From positions 434,001 through 498,000 of the forward strand of contig NZ_AFII01000001.1 of the NCBI RefSeq assembly GCF_000214475.1: a stretch of DNA of 64,000 nucleotides, read 5' to 3'. Origin of the DNA: Parvimonas sp. oral taxon 110 str. F0139 (lineage in GTDB: Bacteria > Bacillota > Clostridia > Tissierellales > Peptoniphilaceae). Below, one piece after another: positions 39,671 to 49,299 of the stretch. Made by a program: the position numbers and the translations under genes. Below the pieces are notes generated by a model that saw only the letters and a list, made by a program, of their open reading frames with translations, was not told the origin of the DNA and did not search any database. Numbering within the stretch: the first letter of the stretch is position 1; each line of letters opens with the position of its first letter.

Positions 39671-39700
39671 AAAAAGACTATTGCATCGATTGCAATAGCC
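39671..39700 (-). terminator. Terminator of the phn-type operon
   Basis: GGCTATTGCA / TGCAATAGTC hairpin (39676-39700) followed by TTTTTATAT on the minus strand; faces the MATE terminator. Confidence 0.82.
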
Positions 39701-39707
39701 TTTTTAC

Positions 39708-41210
39708 CTAATCTACTATTTTTAATTTTATATTATTCTTGTCCTCAATTTCAACATAATTATTATCTTTTACGTAATCAATCAAAACTTCGGCGATATC
39801 CCTCGTATCTTCTTTAAGAGTTTTAAGTTCTGGGAAAAACGAAAAATTTCCTCCACCAGTCGCTCTATAATTATTTAATACAAGTTTATATTTTTTATCT
39901 AAAATCAACTCTTCTCCACCAACTTTTACATCTGTTATATAATTTTTACCACTTTTTGAAATGTTCATTGTATATTCTATTCCATCAAGCATATCATAAT
40001 TATACATCTCTCTTTTTGGATATAAAAACTTTGGATTAATATCAATTTTATTATCCTTAACTATCCAATAAGTTGAAAGCTGTGTTAAATAATCTAAAAT
40101 ATTTTGCCCACTCATTTCTTTTAAAACTAATGTATTTGGAAATGGATAATTTAAAATTATATCTCTATATCTTAACTTTTTACCAAAACCAGGCATAACT
40201 TCAAAAAGACAGCAGGAAGATATATCCGCTCCCATTGTTTCCTTTTGAATTTTGTTTATAAAACTTGTAATTGAATGTTTTTCTAATTGAGCTGTCTTTG
40301 TATCAGAAATATACATTTCTTTATTACAACTACCAATTTCAATATCCAACCATTTTTCAGTTTCATTTAACACTTCTTTAAATTTTTCTTCCATTTCAAC
40401 ATCAATTTCATATTCTGAAATATCTTTAAGTTTAACTGAAATATTTTCATCAAATAAAATTTCCATACAAGTTGCACAGCCATCAGCACATTGTATTACA
40501 AGAGTGTCTTTTATCTTTCCTGTTAAAGTCCTATGTTGATGACCTGTAACTAAAACATCTATTCCAGAAATTTTATCACAAATCTCATATCCTACATTTT
40601 CTCCTGTCAAGTTTTCAGTAGGATTTCCATTTTCCAAATCCCTTTCAAAACCGCCATGATAAAAAACTACCACATAGTCAACCTTATCTCTAACAGCTTC
40701 AACTGAGTTTTTAACAGTTTCAAAAACACTTAGGATTTCTAAATTTTCTAAATTTTTAGGATTTTCCCAATGGTCAATATAATCAGTTACAACTCCGATT
40801 AGTGCAACTTTTTTATTATCTATATCAATAATGTCCGTATTTCCAAGATTTTCATCTTTGTATTTTATATTATTTGTAATACATTTTGCATCATTTTCTT
40901 TAACATAATTATATAAAAAATCACTACCATAGTTAAAATCATGATTTCCTATATTAATATAATCACAATGTAAATAATTTAGAGCTTTAGCAACAATATT
41001 TTCTTTTAAATTAGCATTAGCATAAGTTACCAAAGGTGTTCCTTGATTTATATCTCCATTATCAACATAAATTACTTTCCCGTTTTTTCTTTCCTCTTTT
41101 AAAAAAGTGGAAAATCTTGAAAGTCCTTTACTAGCTATTGCAGAGTTTACAAAATTATATGCCAGTAAATTACCGTGAACATCAGTGGTAGATAAAATTT
41201 TAAAAGCCAT
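39708..41210 (-). CDS. Bifunctional metallophosphatase / 5'-nucleotidase family, cytoplasmic
   Basis: UshA/CpdB-like two-domain phosphoesterase. Metal ligands: STTDVHGNL, VDNGDINQG, NIGNHDFNYG, FYHGG and VTGHQHRT. The C-terminal domain carries the nucleoside-stacking region (YPFPNTLVLKEMSG, NYRATGGGNFSFF). 500 residues. No signal peptide, lipobox or anchor, unlike most relatives, so it should act inside the cell. Translationally coupled to the permease (starts at its stop), so its substrate probably arrives through this importer: a nucleotide or phosphate ester is plausible. Confidence 0.88.
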   Translation of the reverse strand: MAFKILSTTDVHGNLLAYNFVNSAIASKGLSRFSTFLKEERKNGKVIYVDNGDINQGTPLVTYANANLKENIVAKALNYLHCDYINIGNHDFNYGSDFLYNYVKENDAKCITNNIKYKDENLGNTDIIDIDNKKVALIGVVTDYIDHWENPKNLENLEILSVFETVKNSVEAVRDKVDYVVVFYHGGFERDLENGNPTENLTGENVGYEICDKISGIDVLVTGHQHRTLTGKIKDTLVIQCADGCATCMEILFDENISVKLKDISEYEIDVEMEEKFKEVLNETEKWLDIEIGSCNKEMYISDTKTAQLEKHSITSFINKIQKETMGADISSCCLFEVMPGFGKKLRYRDIILNYPFPNTLVLKEMSGQNILDYLTQLSTYWIVKDNKIDINPKFLYPKREMYNYDMLDGIEYTMNISKSGKNYITDVKVGGEELILDKKYKLVLNNYRATGGGNFSFFPELKTLKEDTRDIAEVLIDYVKDNNYVEIEDKNNIKLKIVD

Positions 41211-42030
41211 TAATATCCCCTCGCTAATTTTCTTCTAACATTATTTGAAAAAACTTCTATAATTAAAACTAAAACAATTATTCCAACTAAAATTGATCCA
41301 ACTTCATTCCAACGATAATTATTCATCGCAAAAATAAGTGGTGCCCCGATTCCACCTGCTCCAACAAGTCCAAGAACAGATGCATCTCTTAAATTCATAT
41401 CAAATCTATAGATAACGATAGAAATTAATTTTGAATAAATTTGTGGTAAAATTCCATATCTTATTTGCTCAATTTTAGTACATCCAATCGCTGAAAGAGA
41501 TTCGATAATACCAAAATCCAAATCTTCTATAACATCTATATACAATTTAGTAACCATTCCTATTGAAACAACTGACATTGTAAATACACCAGCCAACGCT
41601 CCCGGACCTGTAACACCTATAAACATAAGTCCATAAATAAAAGCCGGAACAGTTCTAACACACATTGTAAAAAATCTTCCAATTACAGCCACATATTTTG
41701 AAACAATTTTCTTAGCAGAAATAAATGCAAAAGGAATAGAAATAATTGCCCCGATTATTGTACCTAAAAATGCAATACACATTGTTTCAAAAAGCAAATA
41801 AATTACACCTTTACTATCGAATCTAAAAAGGAATTCCAAATCAGGATGTAATATACCATTTATAATATTTTTAGCAATAGTCATTGAGTCTTTTACATCA
41901 TCGCCTTTTTTAATAGACATTGCTGACCAAACTAAAAGTCCTAAAACTATAACAATAACAGCTATGATATAAGTATAAGATTTTGGCTCTTTTTTAATTT
42001 TTCTTCTACTTTTGAATTCATCATTTCCAT
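41210..42030 (-). CDS. phnE: Phosphonate-type ABC permease PhnE (second copy); start corrected, suspected frameshift
   Basis: BPD-type permease with about six membrane segments and the EAA loop SLSAIGCTKIEQIRYGILP, ending GAGGIGAPLIFAMNNYRW. The uncorrected frame begins at a GTG (42058) without an RBS. An ATG at 42030 overlapping the phnE1 stop as TAATG, with AAGG/TTGGAG before it, is more likely. It reaches the main frame if one base is missing from the T6 run at 41990-41995, giving MEMMNSKVEEKLKKEPKSYT and 273 residues. The frameshift here is less certain than elsewhere. Confidence 0.82.
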
Positions 42031-42851
42031 TACTCCAACCTTCCTCTAAAATGTTCACTTATAATTTCTATTACAAAAACAGTTAAAAGTAATAAAAATA
42101 CTATGGTACCAACTTTTGAATATTCTCTCCAACCGAGTTTTTCATTCAAAATCATACCAATACCACCTGCACCAACATAACCTAAAATTGCAGCATATCT
42201 CACATTACCTTCAAAGTTGAATAGTGCTGTTGAAATATATGAAGGTAAAACAACTGGTAATATAGCATATCTAAAAGCATAGAATTTAGTAAATCCCATA
42301 GATTCCATACATTCAAAAGCTCCCATATCAACAGTTTCAATTGATTCATATAATAATTTTCCAACATAAGATAATGAAAAAATAAAGATTGCGACAGTTC
42401 CTGCAAAAGTACCAAGACCCCATATATAAGTTGCTATTAAAGCACAAACAAGAGAAGGTAGAGTTCTTAAAATACTTAAAAATAATTTAAAAAATCCATT
42501 TACAAATTTATTTTTAGTTATATTGCTGGAAGCTAAAATTGCAATAGGTAATGAAACTAATGCTCCTAAAAATGACCCCATCAAAGACATTTTTATAGTA
42601 TCAAAAAGTGGAGTTAAAACTTCTTTAGAATAACTAAAATCAGGTGGAATCATCCCTTTTAAAATATTAAAAAAGTTTCCAAAATTTTTAAATACTTCAA
42701 AATTAAAACCAGTAACCTTTACTGAAATATACATTAAAAAAATTACGATAACTGTAATTAAAGGAGTTTTTGAACGTGGCCTGAAAGCTACTTTTCCATT
42801 ATCTAAAGTTATCTTTTCTTTTGGAAATATAGTATCAAATATATTTTTCAT
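42030..42851 (-). CDS. phnE: Phosphonate-type ABC permease PhnE (first copy)
   Basis: 273 residues from the ATG at 42851 (GGAG before it; an earlier ATG at 42869 is within phnC). Six membrane segments, EAA loop ECMESMGFTKFYAFRYAILP and the family end ILGYVGAGGIGMILNEKLGW. Forms the channel with the second PhnE; two PhnE proteins are usual in such importers. Confidence 0.92.
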   Translation of the reverse strand: MKNIFDTIFPKEKITLDNGKVAFRPRSKTPLITVIVIFLMYISVKVTGFNFEVFKNFGNFFNILKGMIPPDFSYSKEVLTPLFDTIKMSLMGSFLGALVSLPIAILASSNITKNKFVNGFFKLFLSILRTLPSLVCALIATYIWGLGTFAGTVAIFIFSLSYVGKLLYESIETVDMGAFECMESMGFTKFYAFRYAILPVVLPSYISTALFNFEGNVRYAAILGYVGAGGIGMILNEKLGWREYSKVGTIVFLLLLTVFVIEIISEHFRGRLE

Positions 42852-42852
42852 A

Positions 42853-43608
42853 TTATTCTCCAGTTTCAAATAAATCTTTTTGGTAAATTTTATCTAAGAT
42901 TTCCTTTGTAATATCACTTGCTGATCCATCATAAACAATTCTCCCTTTGTTTATTCCAACAACTCTATCACAATATTTTAAAGCTAAATCTACATCATGA
43001 ATATTAATTAAAATTGTAATATTATTTTCTTTATTAATTTTTCTAAAATCTTCCATAACTTGATTTGAAGTTACAGGATCCAGAGCGGCAACTGGTTCAT
43101 CGGCTAAAATAATTTGAGGGTTTTGACCTAATGCTCTTGCTAAAGCTACTCTTTGTTGTTGACCTCCCGAAAGCTGGTCAACTCTTACATAAGCTTTTTC
43201 CAACATATCTACTTTATCTAAAGCTTCTAAAGATTTTATCTTGCATTCCTTAGGAAATATCCCAAAAAATTTTCTAAAACCTGTTAAATCCGGAACAAAT
43301 GCAGTTAAAACATTTTTTATAACTGTAGTTCTTGTAACTAAGTTGAAAGATTGAAAAATCATTCCAATTTTTCTTCGAAACTTTCTAATATCTGATCCAC
43401 TTAATTTTTTTACATCAACATCATTTACAATTAATTCTCCTGAAGTAATTTCATGCATCTTATTGACACATCTAATTAATGTAGATTTACCTGATCCAGA
43501 AAGTCCTATAATCGCTACAAACTCTCCCTGATCTATTTTTAAATCGACATCTATTAATCCCTTTGTACCATTAGGATAAACTTTACTAACTTTTTTAAAT
43601 TCTATCAT
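42853..43608 (-). CDS. phnC: Phosphonate-type ABC ATPase PhnC
   Basis: 251 residues. Walker A GLSGSGKSTLIRC, Q-loop MIFQSFNLV, signature QLSGGQQQRVALARAL, Walker B ILADEPVAALDPVT, switch His INIHDVDLAL. Start is the ATG at 43608 with GGAG six bases upstream; a longer frame to 43665 crosses a terminator hairpin. Energises the PhnE pair. Confidence 0.94.
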   Translation of the reverse strand: MIEFKKVSKVYPNGTKGLIDVDLKIDQGEFVAIIGLSGSGKSTLIRCVNKMHEITSGELIVNDVDVKKLSGSDIRKFRRKIGMIFQSFNLVTRTTVIKNVLTAFVPDLTGFRKFFGIFPKECKIKSLEALDKVDMLEKAYVRVDQLSGGQQQRVALARALGQNPQIILADEPVAALDPVTSNQVMEDFRKINKENNITILINIHDVDLALKYCDRVVGINKGRIVYDGSASDITKEILDKIYQKDLFETGE

Positions 43609-43630
43609 TTTTTTCTCCATATATTTTGTT

Positions 43631-43655
43631 AAAAAAGGAGAGATTTCTCTCTCCC
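43631..43655 (-). terminator. Intercistronic terminator/attenuator after phnD
   Basis: GGAGAGA-GAAA-TCTCTCC followed by TTTTTT on the minus strand, between phnD and phnC. Confidence 0.82.
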
Positions 43656-43685
43656 TAATACTCACACAATTTAATTAATTCATCA

Positions 43686-44738
43686 TTATTTTAATTTTTT
43701 TACAATATCTTGAGCTTTTGCTTCATTATCGTAGTCACTATCTTTTGCTGGTTGATAACCTTCATGACTATAAACAGATATAACTTTTTTTCCTTCTTCA
43801 GTTTTAGCTATTTCAATAAGTGATTTTTCAAGAGCTTTTTTGAATTCAGGTGTTATATTCTTAGATTTTTTAGAAACACTTACAGTATCATTATATATAG
43901 GAGTTGTAACACCAATTAGATTTGTTTCTTCCCAAATTGATGTTTTTCTTCCATAATTTTCAGTCCATTTCTTTTCTTGGTCAAGTCTAGCATCAGCATA
44001 TGTACAAAGTACATCTACTTGACCTGAAGCAAGTCTAGCAAAAGCAGAGCCGTAAGAATCACTTAAAATTGCATTATTTCCTAAATCTTTAATAGTTTTT
44101 CCAAAATTTTCATTTAACCAAAGAGTTGGGTAAATATATCCTGCAGGTGAAGTTGGATTCATAACACTCCATTTTAAATCTTTTACATCATCCCAAGTTA
44201 ATTTTTCTCCAGCATTTACTTTTTTAGCTATAGCTTGTCCTTTTTCAGATGGTCCAGCAATAATTAATGCTCTATAAGAAGTAACTTGATCTTCTGTTTT
44301 CTTTGTAGGTTTTTGTTCGTTCCAAACCTTAGCAGAATCATCATTTACAGAAAGTCCTTTTCTAGTAGCAGTCAAAAGAACTTCCGCTCCATCTCTATAT
44401 AAAACATAAGTTCCCGCTGGAATAAATCCAACATCTAAAGTTCCAGCATTAAGCCCTTCTCCTACCGCTTCAAAACTTGTTCCAACTGTTATTTCAACAT
44501 TTTTAACATCATATCCTTCTTTTGCTAATTGTTCCTTTAATAAATTCTTTAAAGGTTCAGTTGCAGTAACTATTTCTGACGGTTCTCTTGAAGGTACAAA
44601 ACCAATTGTAAGTTTTTCAATAGTTATTTTTCCATCAGCAGATTTTTTTTCTTCTTTTTTAGAGCCACAGCCCACAAGAAGTCCTGCACTTAAAACAAGT
44701 GCCAAAGATGAAATTAAAATTTTTTTAAATATTTTCAT
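43686..44738 (-). CDS. phnD: Phosphonate/phosphate-type solute-binding lipoprotein PhnD
   Basis: Lipoprotein signal with LSAGLLVGC, Lys-rich linker, then a PhnD-family binding fold: TIGFVPSREPSEIVTATEPL, LNAGTLDVGFIPAGTYVLY, SPAGYIYPTLWLNENFG and SGQVDVLCTYADAR. 350 residues. No phosphonate-degrading genes are nearby and the downstream partner is a 5'-nucleotidase, so the ligand may be a phosphate compound or nucleotide instead of a phosphonate. Confidence 0.9.
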   Translation of the reverse strand: MKIFKKILISSLALVLSAGLLVGCGSKKEEKKSADGKITIEKLTIGFVPSREPSEIVTATEPLKNLLKEQLAKEGYDVKNVEITVGTSFEAVGEGLNAGTLDVGFIPAGTYVLYRDGAEVLLTATRKGLSVNDDSAKVWNEQKPTKKTEDQVTSYRALIIAGPSEKGQAIAKKVNAGEKLTWDDVKDLKWSVMNPTSPAGYIYPTLWLNENFGKTIKDLGNNAILSDSYGSAFARLASGQVDVLCTYADARLDQEKKWTENYGRKTSIWEETNLIGVTTPIYNDTVSVSKKSKNITPEFKKALEKSLIEIAKTEEGKKVISVYSHEGYQPAKDSDYDNEAKAQDIVKKLK

Positions 44739-44787
44739 AATTCCCCCTATATATTAGTGAAACATAAATTGTATGATTTGCCCTTAT

Positions 44788-44816
44788 ATTATATCATTTT
44801 AGAAAACTGTTTACAA
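44788..44816 (-). promoter_or_regulatory. Promoter of the phnD operon
   Basis: Minus-strand -35 TTGTAA (44811-44816), 17 bp, perfect -10 TATAAT (44788-44793) preceded by TGA. The stretch 44817-44944 is plain AT-rich DNA. Confidence 0.82.
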
Positions 44817-44944
44817 TTATAATAATGACTTTTTTTCGACTTTTTATAACAAAATTTTTAAAAATAATATATCTAAATTATTTTTAAACATAGTTTTTTA
44901 TGTCATTTTAAGTTAGTTAAATTTAGAAATATTGTATTTTAACA

Positions 44945-44974
44945 ATAAAAAAGCAAGTTAAAAATAACTTACTT
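44945..44974 (-). terminator. Terminator of the murA-recD2-comF run
   Basis: AAGTAAGTTA / TAACTTGCTT hairpin (one mismatch) and TTTTTTATTG on the minus strand. Confidence 0.82.
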
Positions 44975-44985
44975 AATTATAAATA

Positions 44986-45627
44986 TTAATAAACTCCACA
45001 TAAGCATACAGCCCATACAAAATTACAATTAGACTTTTTTAATTCTTTATAGCATTCATCAATTGTTGCACCACTTGTATGTATATCATCTAATAGTAAA
45101 ATATTCTTTCCCGTTAAATCACAATCAACTAAAAAAGAATTTTTTAAATTTACGCTTCTTTCTTCAAGGGATAAAAAATGTTGTGATTTTGTATTTTTTA
45201 TCTTATGAAGATTATCAAACAACTGTATGTTTGAGTACTTTGAAATTTCCTCTGCAAGAAGTTTTGAATGATTATATCCTCTAAGTTTAATTTTCTTTTT
45301 ACTTGAAGGAACATAAGCAATATAATCTATCTTTTCAAGCAAAGATTTATCTAAATTGTCATATATCAGCTTTCCAAAAGGATTTTTTAAATATACTCCA
45401 TTTTCAAACTTAAATTCCTTAACTTTTGTCTTTAGTATTCCAGAATAATAGAATAAAATATCTTTTTTAAAACAATTCTCACCATAATCATTAAAAATTT
45501 CCTTATCATATTTTCTGATTTTGGATATACAATCCTCACACAAATAAAAGTCTTTTACAATATTATCTTTACAGAAAAAACAATAATCTTCATTAAAAAA
45601 GAAACTTTTTAAAAATTTTTTTATCAT
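44986..45627 (-). CDS. comF: ComF family phosphoribosyltransferase-like protein
   Basis: 213 residues. N-terminal zinc-finger type Cys pairs (CFFC at about 16-19, CEDC at about 30-33), then the PRTase core with PSSKKKIKLRGYNHSKLLA, TKSQHFLSLEERSVNLKNSF and the PRPP-loop-like LLLDDIHTSGAT. Members help DNA uptake in competence. Its ATG overlaps the recD2 stop (TAATG). Other late-competence genes are not in the window. Confidence 0.88.
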   Translation of the reverse strand: MIKKFLKSFFFNEDYCFFCKDNIVKDFYLCEDCISKIRKYDKEIFNDYGENCFKKDILFYYSGILKTKVKEFKFENGVYLKNPFGKLIYDNLDKSLLEKIDYIAYVPSSKKKIKLRGYNHSKLLAEEISKYSNIQLFDNLHKIKNTKSQHFLSLEERSVNLKNSFLVDCDLTGKNILLLDDIHTSGATIDECYKELKKSNCNFVWAVCLCGVY

Positions 45628-47845
45628 TACAACAATTCCTCTACAAGACCGTAAAAATGTTTAATTCTATTTTCCAGATTAGAATATCTGCTATTTATAG
45701 TGTTGTTTCTAATCATATTGTTCATAACATTCTTATCTCCAACTAGTACAATATTTTCCTTAGCTCTTGTAATTGCAGTATATAATAAATTTCTGGTTTG
45801 AAGTAGTCTATATCCGTCAAACATAGGAATAATTACAGATTTAAATTCAGAACCTTGAGACTTATGTATAGTTATTGCATAAGCTAATTCTAAATTGTCT
45901 AAATCTTCTAAGGTATAATCTATAAGCCTCTTATCATCCATTTCAACTGTCAACTTCTTACTTGATTTATCAATGAAAATAATATGTCCCATATCTCCAT
46001 TATATACGCCAAAATTTTCTTCTCCATCAGAATCAAAAAATGAAAGATTATAATTATTTTTAGTCTGCATGACTTTATCATTAACACGAAAGAGTTTATT
46101 ACCAACTAAAAGTTCATCTGTTTCTTCATTTTTTGGATTTAAAATATCCTGTAATAATCTATTTAATTCAAAAACTCCACAAATTCCTTTTCTACTTTGA
46201 GTAAGAATTTGAATATCTTTAGAAAAATCATAACCATAGGCTTTTGGAAGTCTTTTACTAATCAAATCAACTACAATATTTCTGGTAATTGCAGGAGATT
46301 CAGTTTTCAAAAAGAAAAAATCACTATTTTTTTCATTTAAAATCGGTTCTTGTCCATTATTAATTTTATGAGCATTAACTATTATATTACTATTTTCAGA
46401 TTGCCTAAAAATGTCAACAAGTTTAGTATATTTTATCTTTTCAGAATTAATTAAATCTCTTAAAACATTTCCTGCACCAACACTTGGTAACTGATCAACA
46501 TCTCCAACTATGATTAATCTGGTATTATCCTTTATTCCTCTTAAAAGTTTTTCAAAAAGTACCACATCAACCATACTCATCTCATCAATAATAATTACAT
46601 CAGTATCCAAAGGATTATCTTCATTATATTCGAAATGTCCAATATCATCATAACTGCTTGGAATATATCCTAACATTCTATGAATAGTCTTAGCTTCTAT
46701 CCCTGTAGTTTCTTCGATTCTTTTTGCAGCTCTACCTGTTGGAGCACAAAGAGAAATATTATATCCATTATCTAAATATATCTTTGATATTGTATTTATT
46801 ATTGTGGTTTTTCCTGTGCCCGGACCACCAGTTATAATAGAAATATTTTCTTTAAAACAAGAGCTTATAGCATTTATCTGAAAATCTGACAGTTTTATGG
46901 ACAAACTTTTGATTGCAGTTTTAATTTCCTTATCAATATCAAATAAAATTTTAAAATCTTCATTTAAAGCCATTTTTGCAAGTTTACTCGCAATATAGCT
47001 TTCAGAAACATATAAATAATCTAAATAAACATTTGATTCTTCAAATGAATTATCTATAACTACTTCGGAAGATAAAAGTAAATTCATATATACAGGTTCT
47101 ATAAGTTCTGTTTCAACTCCTATAAGTTTAGAAACTTCATCAGTAAGTTTTCTCTTAGGATAGTATACATGTCCAAAATTTATAGCTTTTTGATTTAAAA
47201 CGTAAATAATAGCTGATTCGATTCTATAAGGACTATTTTTATCTAAATTATTCTTTAGAGCTATCTCATCAGCTTTTAAAAAGCCAATCCCTTTTACATT
47301 TTTAATCAGTTTGTATGGGTTTTCATTAATAACTTCTAAAGTATTTTCACGAAAAATATTATAAATCTTTTTAGACAAACTTAAACTTATACCAAGCCCA
47401 CTAAGGTGAAATAAAATATTTTTACTAAATTTCAATTCTTCAACTGATTTTTTTATTTTCTCAATACTCTTCTTTCCAATACCTCTAACTTCAATCAATC
47501 TATCGGTCTCATCAAAAACTATATTTAAACTTTCTTTACCAAATTGTTCAACTATATAGGTAGCATTCTTAGTACCAATAGTAGAAATAATTCCGCTAGC
47601 TAAATATTTTTGAATTTCAGTAATAGAACTAGGTAATTTTTTTGATAAGAAGTTACATTAAGCTGTTCTCCATATTTGTTATCATATGTGAACTCCCCTT
47701 CAACTTCTAAACTTTCTCCAACATTAACAGAATCAAAAATTCCTACAATTTTGATTTCACCATCACTTGTATTCAAGTCAAAAACAGAATATCCATTTTC
47801 TTCATTTACATATCTGACCTTTATAACTTCTCCTGTTAATTTCAT
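45627..47845 (-). CDS. recD2: RecD2 (YrrC-like) helicase (frameshifted)
   Basis: Superfamily 1B 5'-3' helicase without RecBC. An N-terminal OB-like part and helix-hairpin-helix region, then ITGGPGTGKTTIINTI (Walker A), CAPTGRAAKRIEE, IIIDEMSMVDVVLFE, VGDVDQLPSVGAGNVL, and the C-terminal AYAITIHKSQGSEFKSV and LYTAITRAKENIVLVG. The first 75 residues are split off by a missing base in the T7 run at 47637-47643; restoring it gives SYQKKLPSSITEIQKYLASG and 739 residues, typical length. AGGAG precedes the ATG. Confidence 0.93.
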
Positions 47846-47861
47846 AAATTCTCCTGTATAT

Positions 47862-47890
47862 AAATTTAGGAAACTATAACTAGTTTCCTA
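47862..47890 (-). terminator. Weak hairpin after murA
   Basis: Stem AGGAAACTA / TAGTTTCCT (47868-47889) right after the murA stop; the T stretch on the minus strand (AAATTTATA) is poor, so read-through into recD2 is likely. Confidence 0.5.
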
Positions 47891-47895
47891 AAAAA

Positions 47896-49158
47896 TTAAT
47901 CTTCTATTCTTTCAATATTAGCACCCAATGATCTCATTTTACCAACAAAATCATTATATCCTCTATCTATATGATATATATTTCCAATGGTTGTAGTACC
48001 TTCAGCAACAAGGCCCGCTAAAACAAGCGCAGCTCCCGCTCTTAAATCTGTAGCGTTAACTTCTGCTCCAACAAGTTGTCTAACTCCGGCAATTCTAGCT
48101 TCTTTCCCACTTGTAGCAATTATAGCTCCCATTTTATTAAGCTCTTCAACATGCATAAATCTATTTTCAAAAACTGTTTCTGTAACTTTTGCTTGGTCTT
48201 CACATACACATAAATAAGCCATAAATTGAGCTTGAACATCTGTTGGAAAACCAGGATAAGGTAAAGTCTTAATATCTGTACCTTTAATCTTATCGCCACC
48301 CTTTACAAAAATTGAATCCTCATCTTCATTTACAACAACATAAGCACCTGTTTCTTTCAATTTAGCAATAACAGGTTTTATATGATTTGAAATGCAATTT
48401 TGAACTACAACTTTTCCGCCTGTAATTGCAGCAGCTATCATAAATGTAGCAGCTTCTATTCTATCAGGAATAATAGTATGAACTGTACCACCTAATTTTT
48501 CTACACCTATAATTCTAATAGTAGAAGTTCCTGCTCCTGAGACTTTCGCTCCCATTTTATTTAAAAAATTTCCTAAATCTACAATTTCAGGCTCTTTTGC
48601 AGCATTTTCAATTATAGTTTCACCTTTAGCTAGAGTTGCAGCCATCATTATATTTTGTGTTGCACCTACTGATGGAAAATCCAAATAAATTGTATCTCCA
48701 TAAAGTTTTTCGCATCTTGCTGAAACTTTATCAGGTTCTTCTTCAATTAAAGCCCCTAAAATTTTAAATCCCTTTAAATGCAAATCAATTGGTCTAGAAC
48801 CTATAGCACAACCACCAGGTAAAAATGCATCTGCTCTTCCAAATCTTGCAAGTAATGGACCCATTACCAAGAATGATGCTCTCATCTTTTCCATCAAACT
48901 TCTATCAGTTACAAAAGAATTAATCTTACTTGAATCAATAGAGACTCTATTTTCAGATAAAAATTCAACTTTTGCACCTAAACTTTCTAAAACTTTTAAA
49001 ATTATCTTAACATCTACTAAATTAGGAACATCTTCTAGCACTATTGGTTCAGTTCCTAAAAGTGAAGCAGCTATAATAGGTAGTGCTGCATTCTTTGCTC
49101 CATCAATCTTTACAGAACCTTCTAAAGGAGCACTTTTTCTTACTAATATCTTAGGCAA
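47896..49158 (-). CDS. murA: UDP-N-acetylglucosamine 1-carboxyvinyltransferase
   Basis: First committed peptidoglycan step: enolpyruvyl transfer from PEP to UDP-GlcNAc. It has GAKNAALPIIAASLL, MRASFLVMGPLLARFG and the active-site Cys in LPGGCAIGSRPIDLHLKGF; near the end DLRAGAALVLAGL and IDRGYNDF. Start is the TTG at 49158 with GGAGGG upstream; the ATG at 49206 precedes the RBS. 420 residues. The Cys is present, so the usual fosfomycin target residue is intact. Confidence 0.95.
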   Translation of the reverse strand: MPKILVRKSAPLEGSVKIDGAKNAALPIIAASLLGTEPIVLEDVPNLVDVKIILKVLESLGAKVEFLSENRVSIDSSKINSFVTDRSLMEKMRASFLVMGPLLARFGRADAFLPGGCAIGSRPIDLHLKGFKILGALIEEEPDKVSARCEKLYGDTIYLDFPSVGATQNIMMAATLAKGETIIENAAKEPEIVDLGNFLNKMGAKVSGAGTSTIRIIGVEKLGGTVHTIIPDRIEAATFMIAAAITGGKVVVQNCISNHIKPVIAKLKETGAYVVVNEDEDSIFVKGGDKIKGTDIKTLPYPGFPTDVQAQFMAYLCVCEDQAKVTETVFENRFMHVEELNKMGAIIATSGKEARIAGVRQLVGAEVNATDLRAGAALVLAGLVAEGTTTIGNIYHIDRGYNDFVGKMRSLGANIERIED

Positions 49159-49269
49159 ACAAATCCCTCCAAAATATTTTTTATTTAAATATAAATTTTT
49201 TCTCAATTAATATATTTATTTCATTATGCTAAAAATACATCTATCCTTATAACATATAAACTTACAATT

Positions 49270-49299
49270 ATTATACCACATTTATGACATATTATTAAA
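49270..49299 (-). promoter_or_regulatory. Promoter candidate for murA-recD2-comF
   Basis: Extended -10 TGGTATAAT on the minus strand (TATAAT at 49270-49275) with only a weak -35 near 49293-49299. Leader of about 105 bases before the murA TTG contains no clear structure. Confidence 0.55.
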
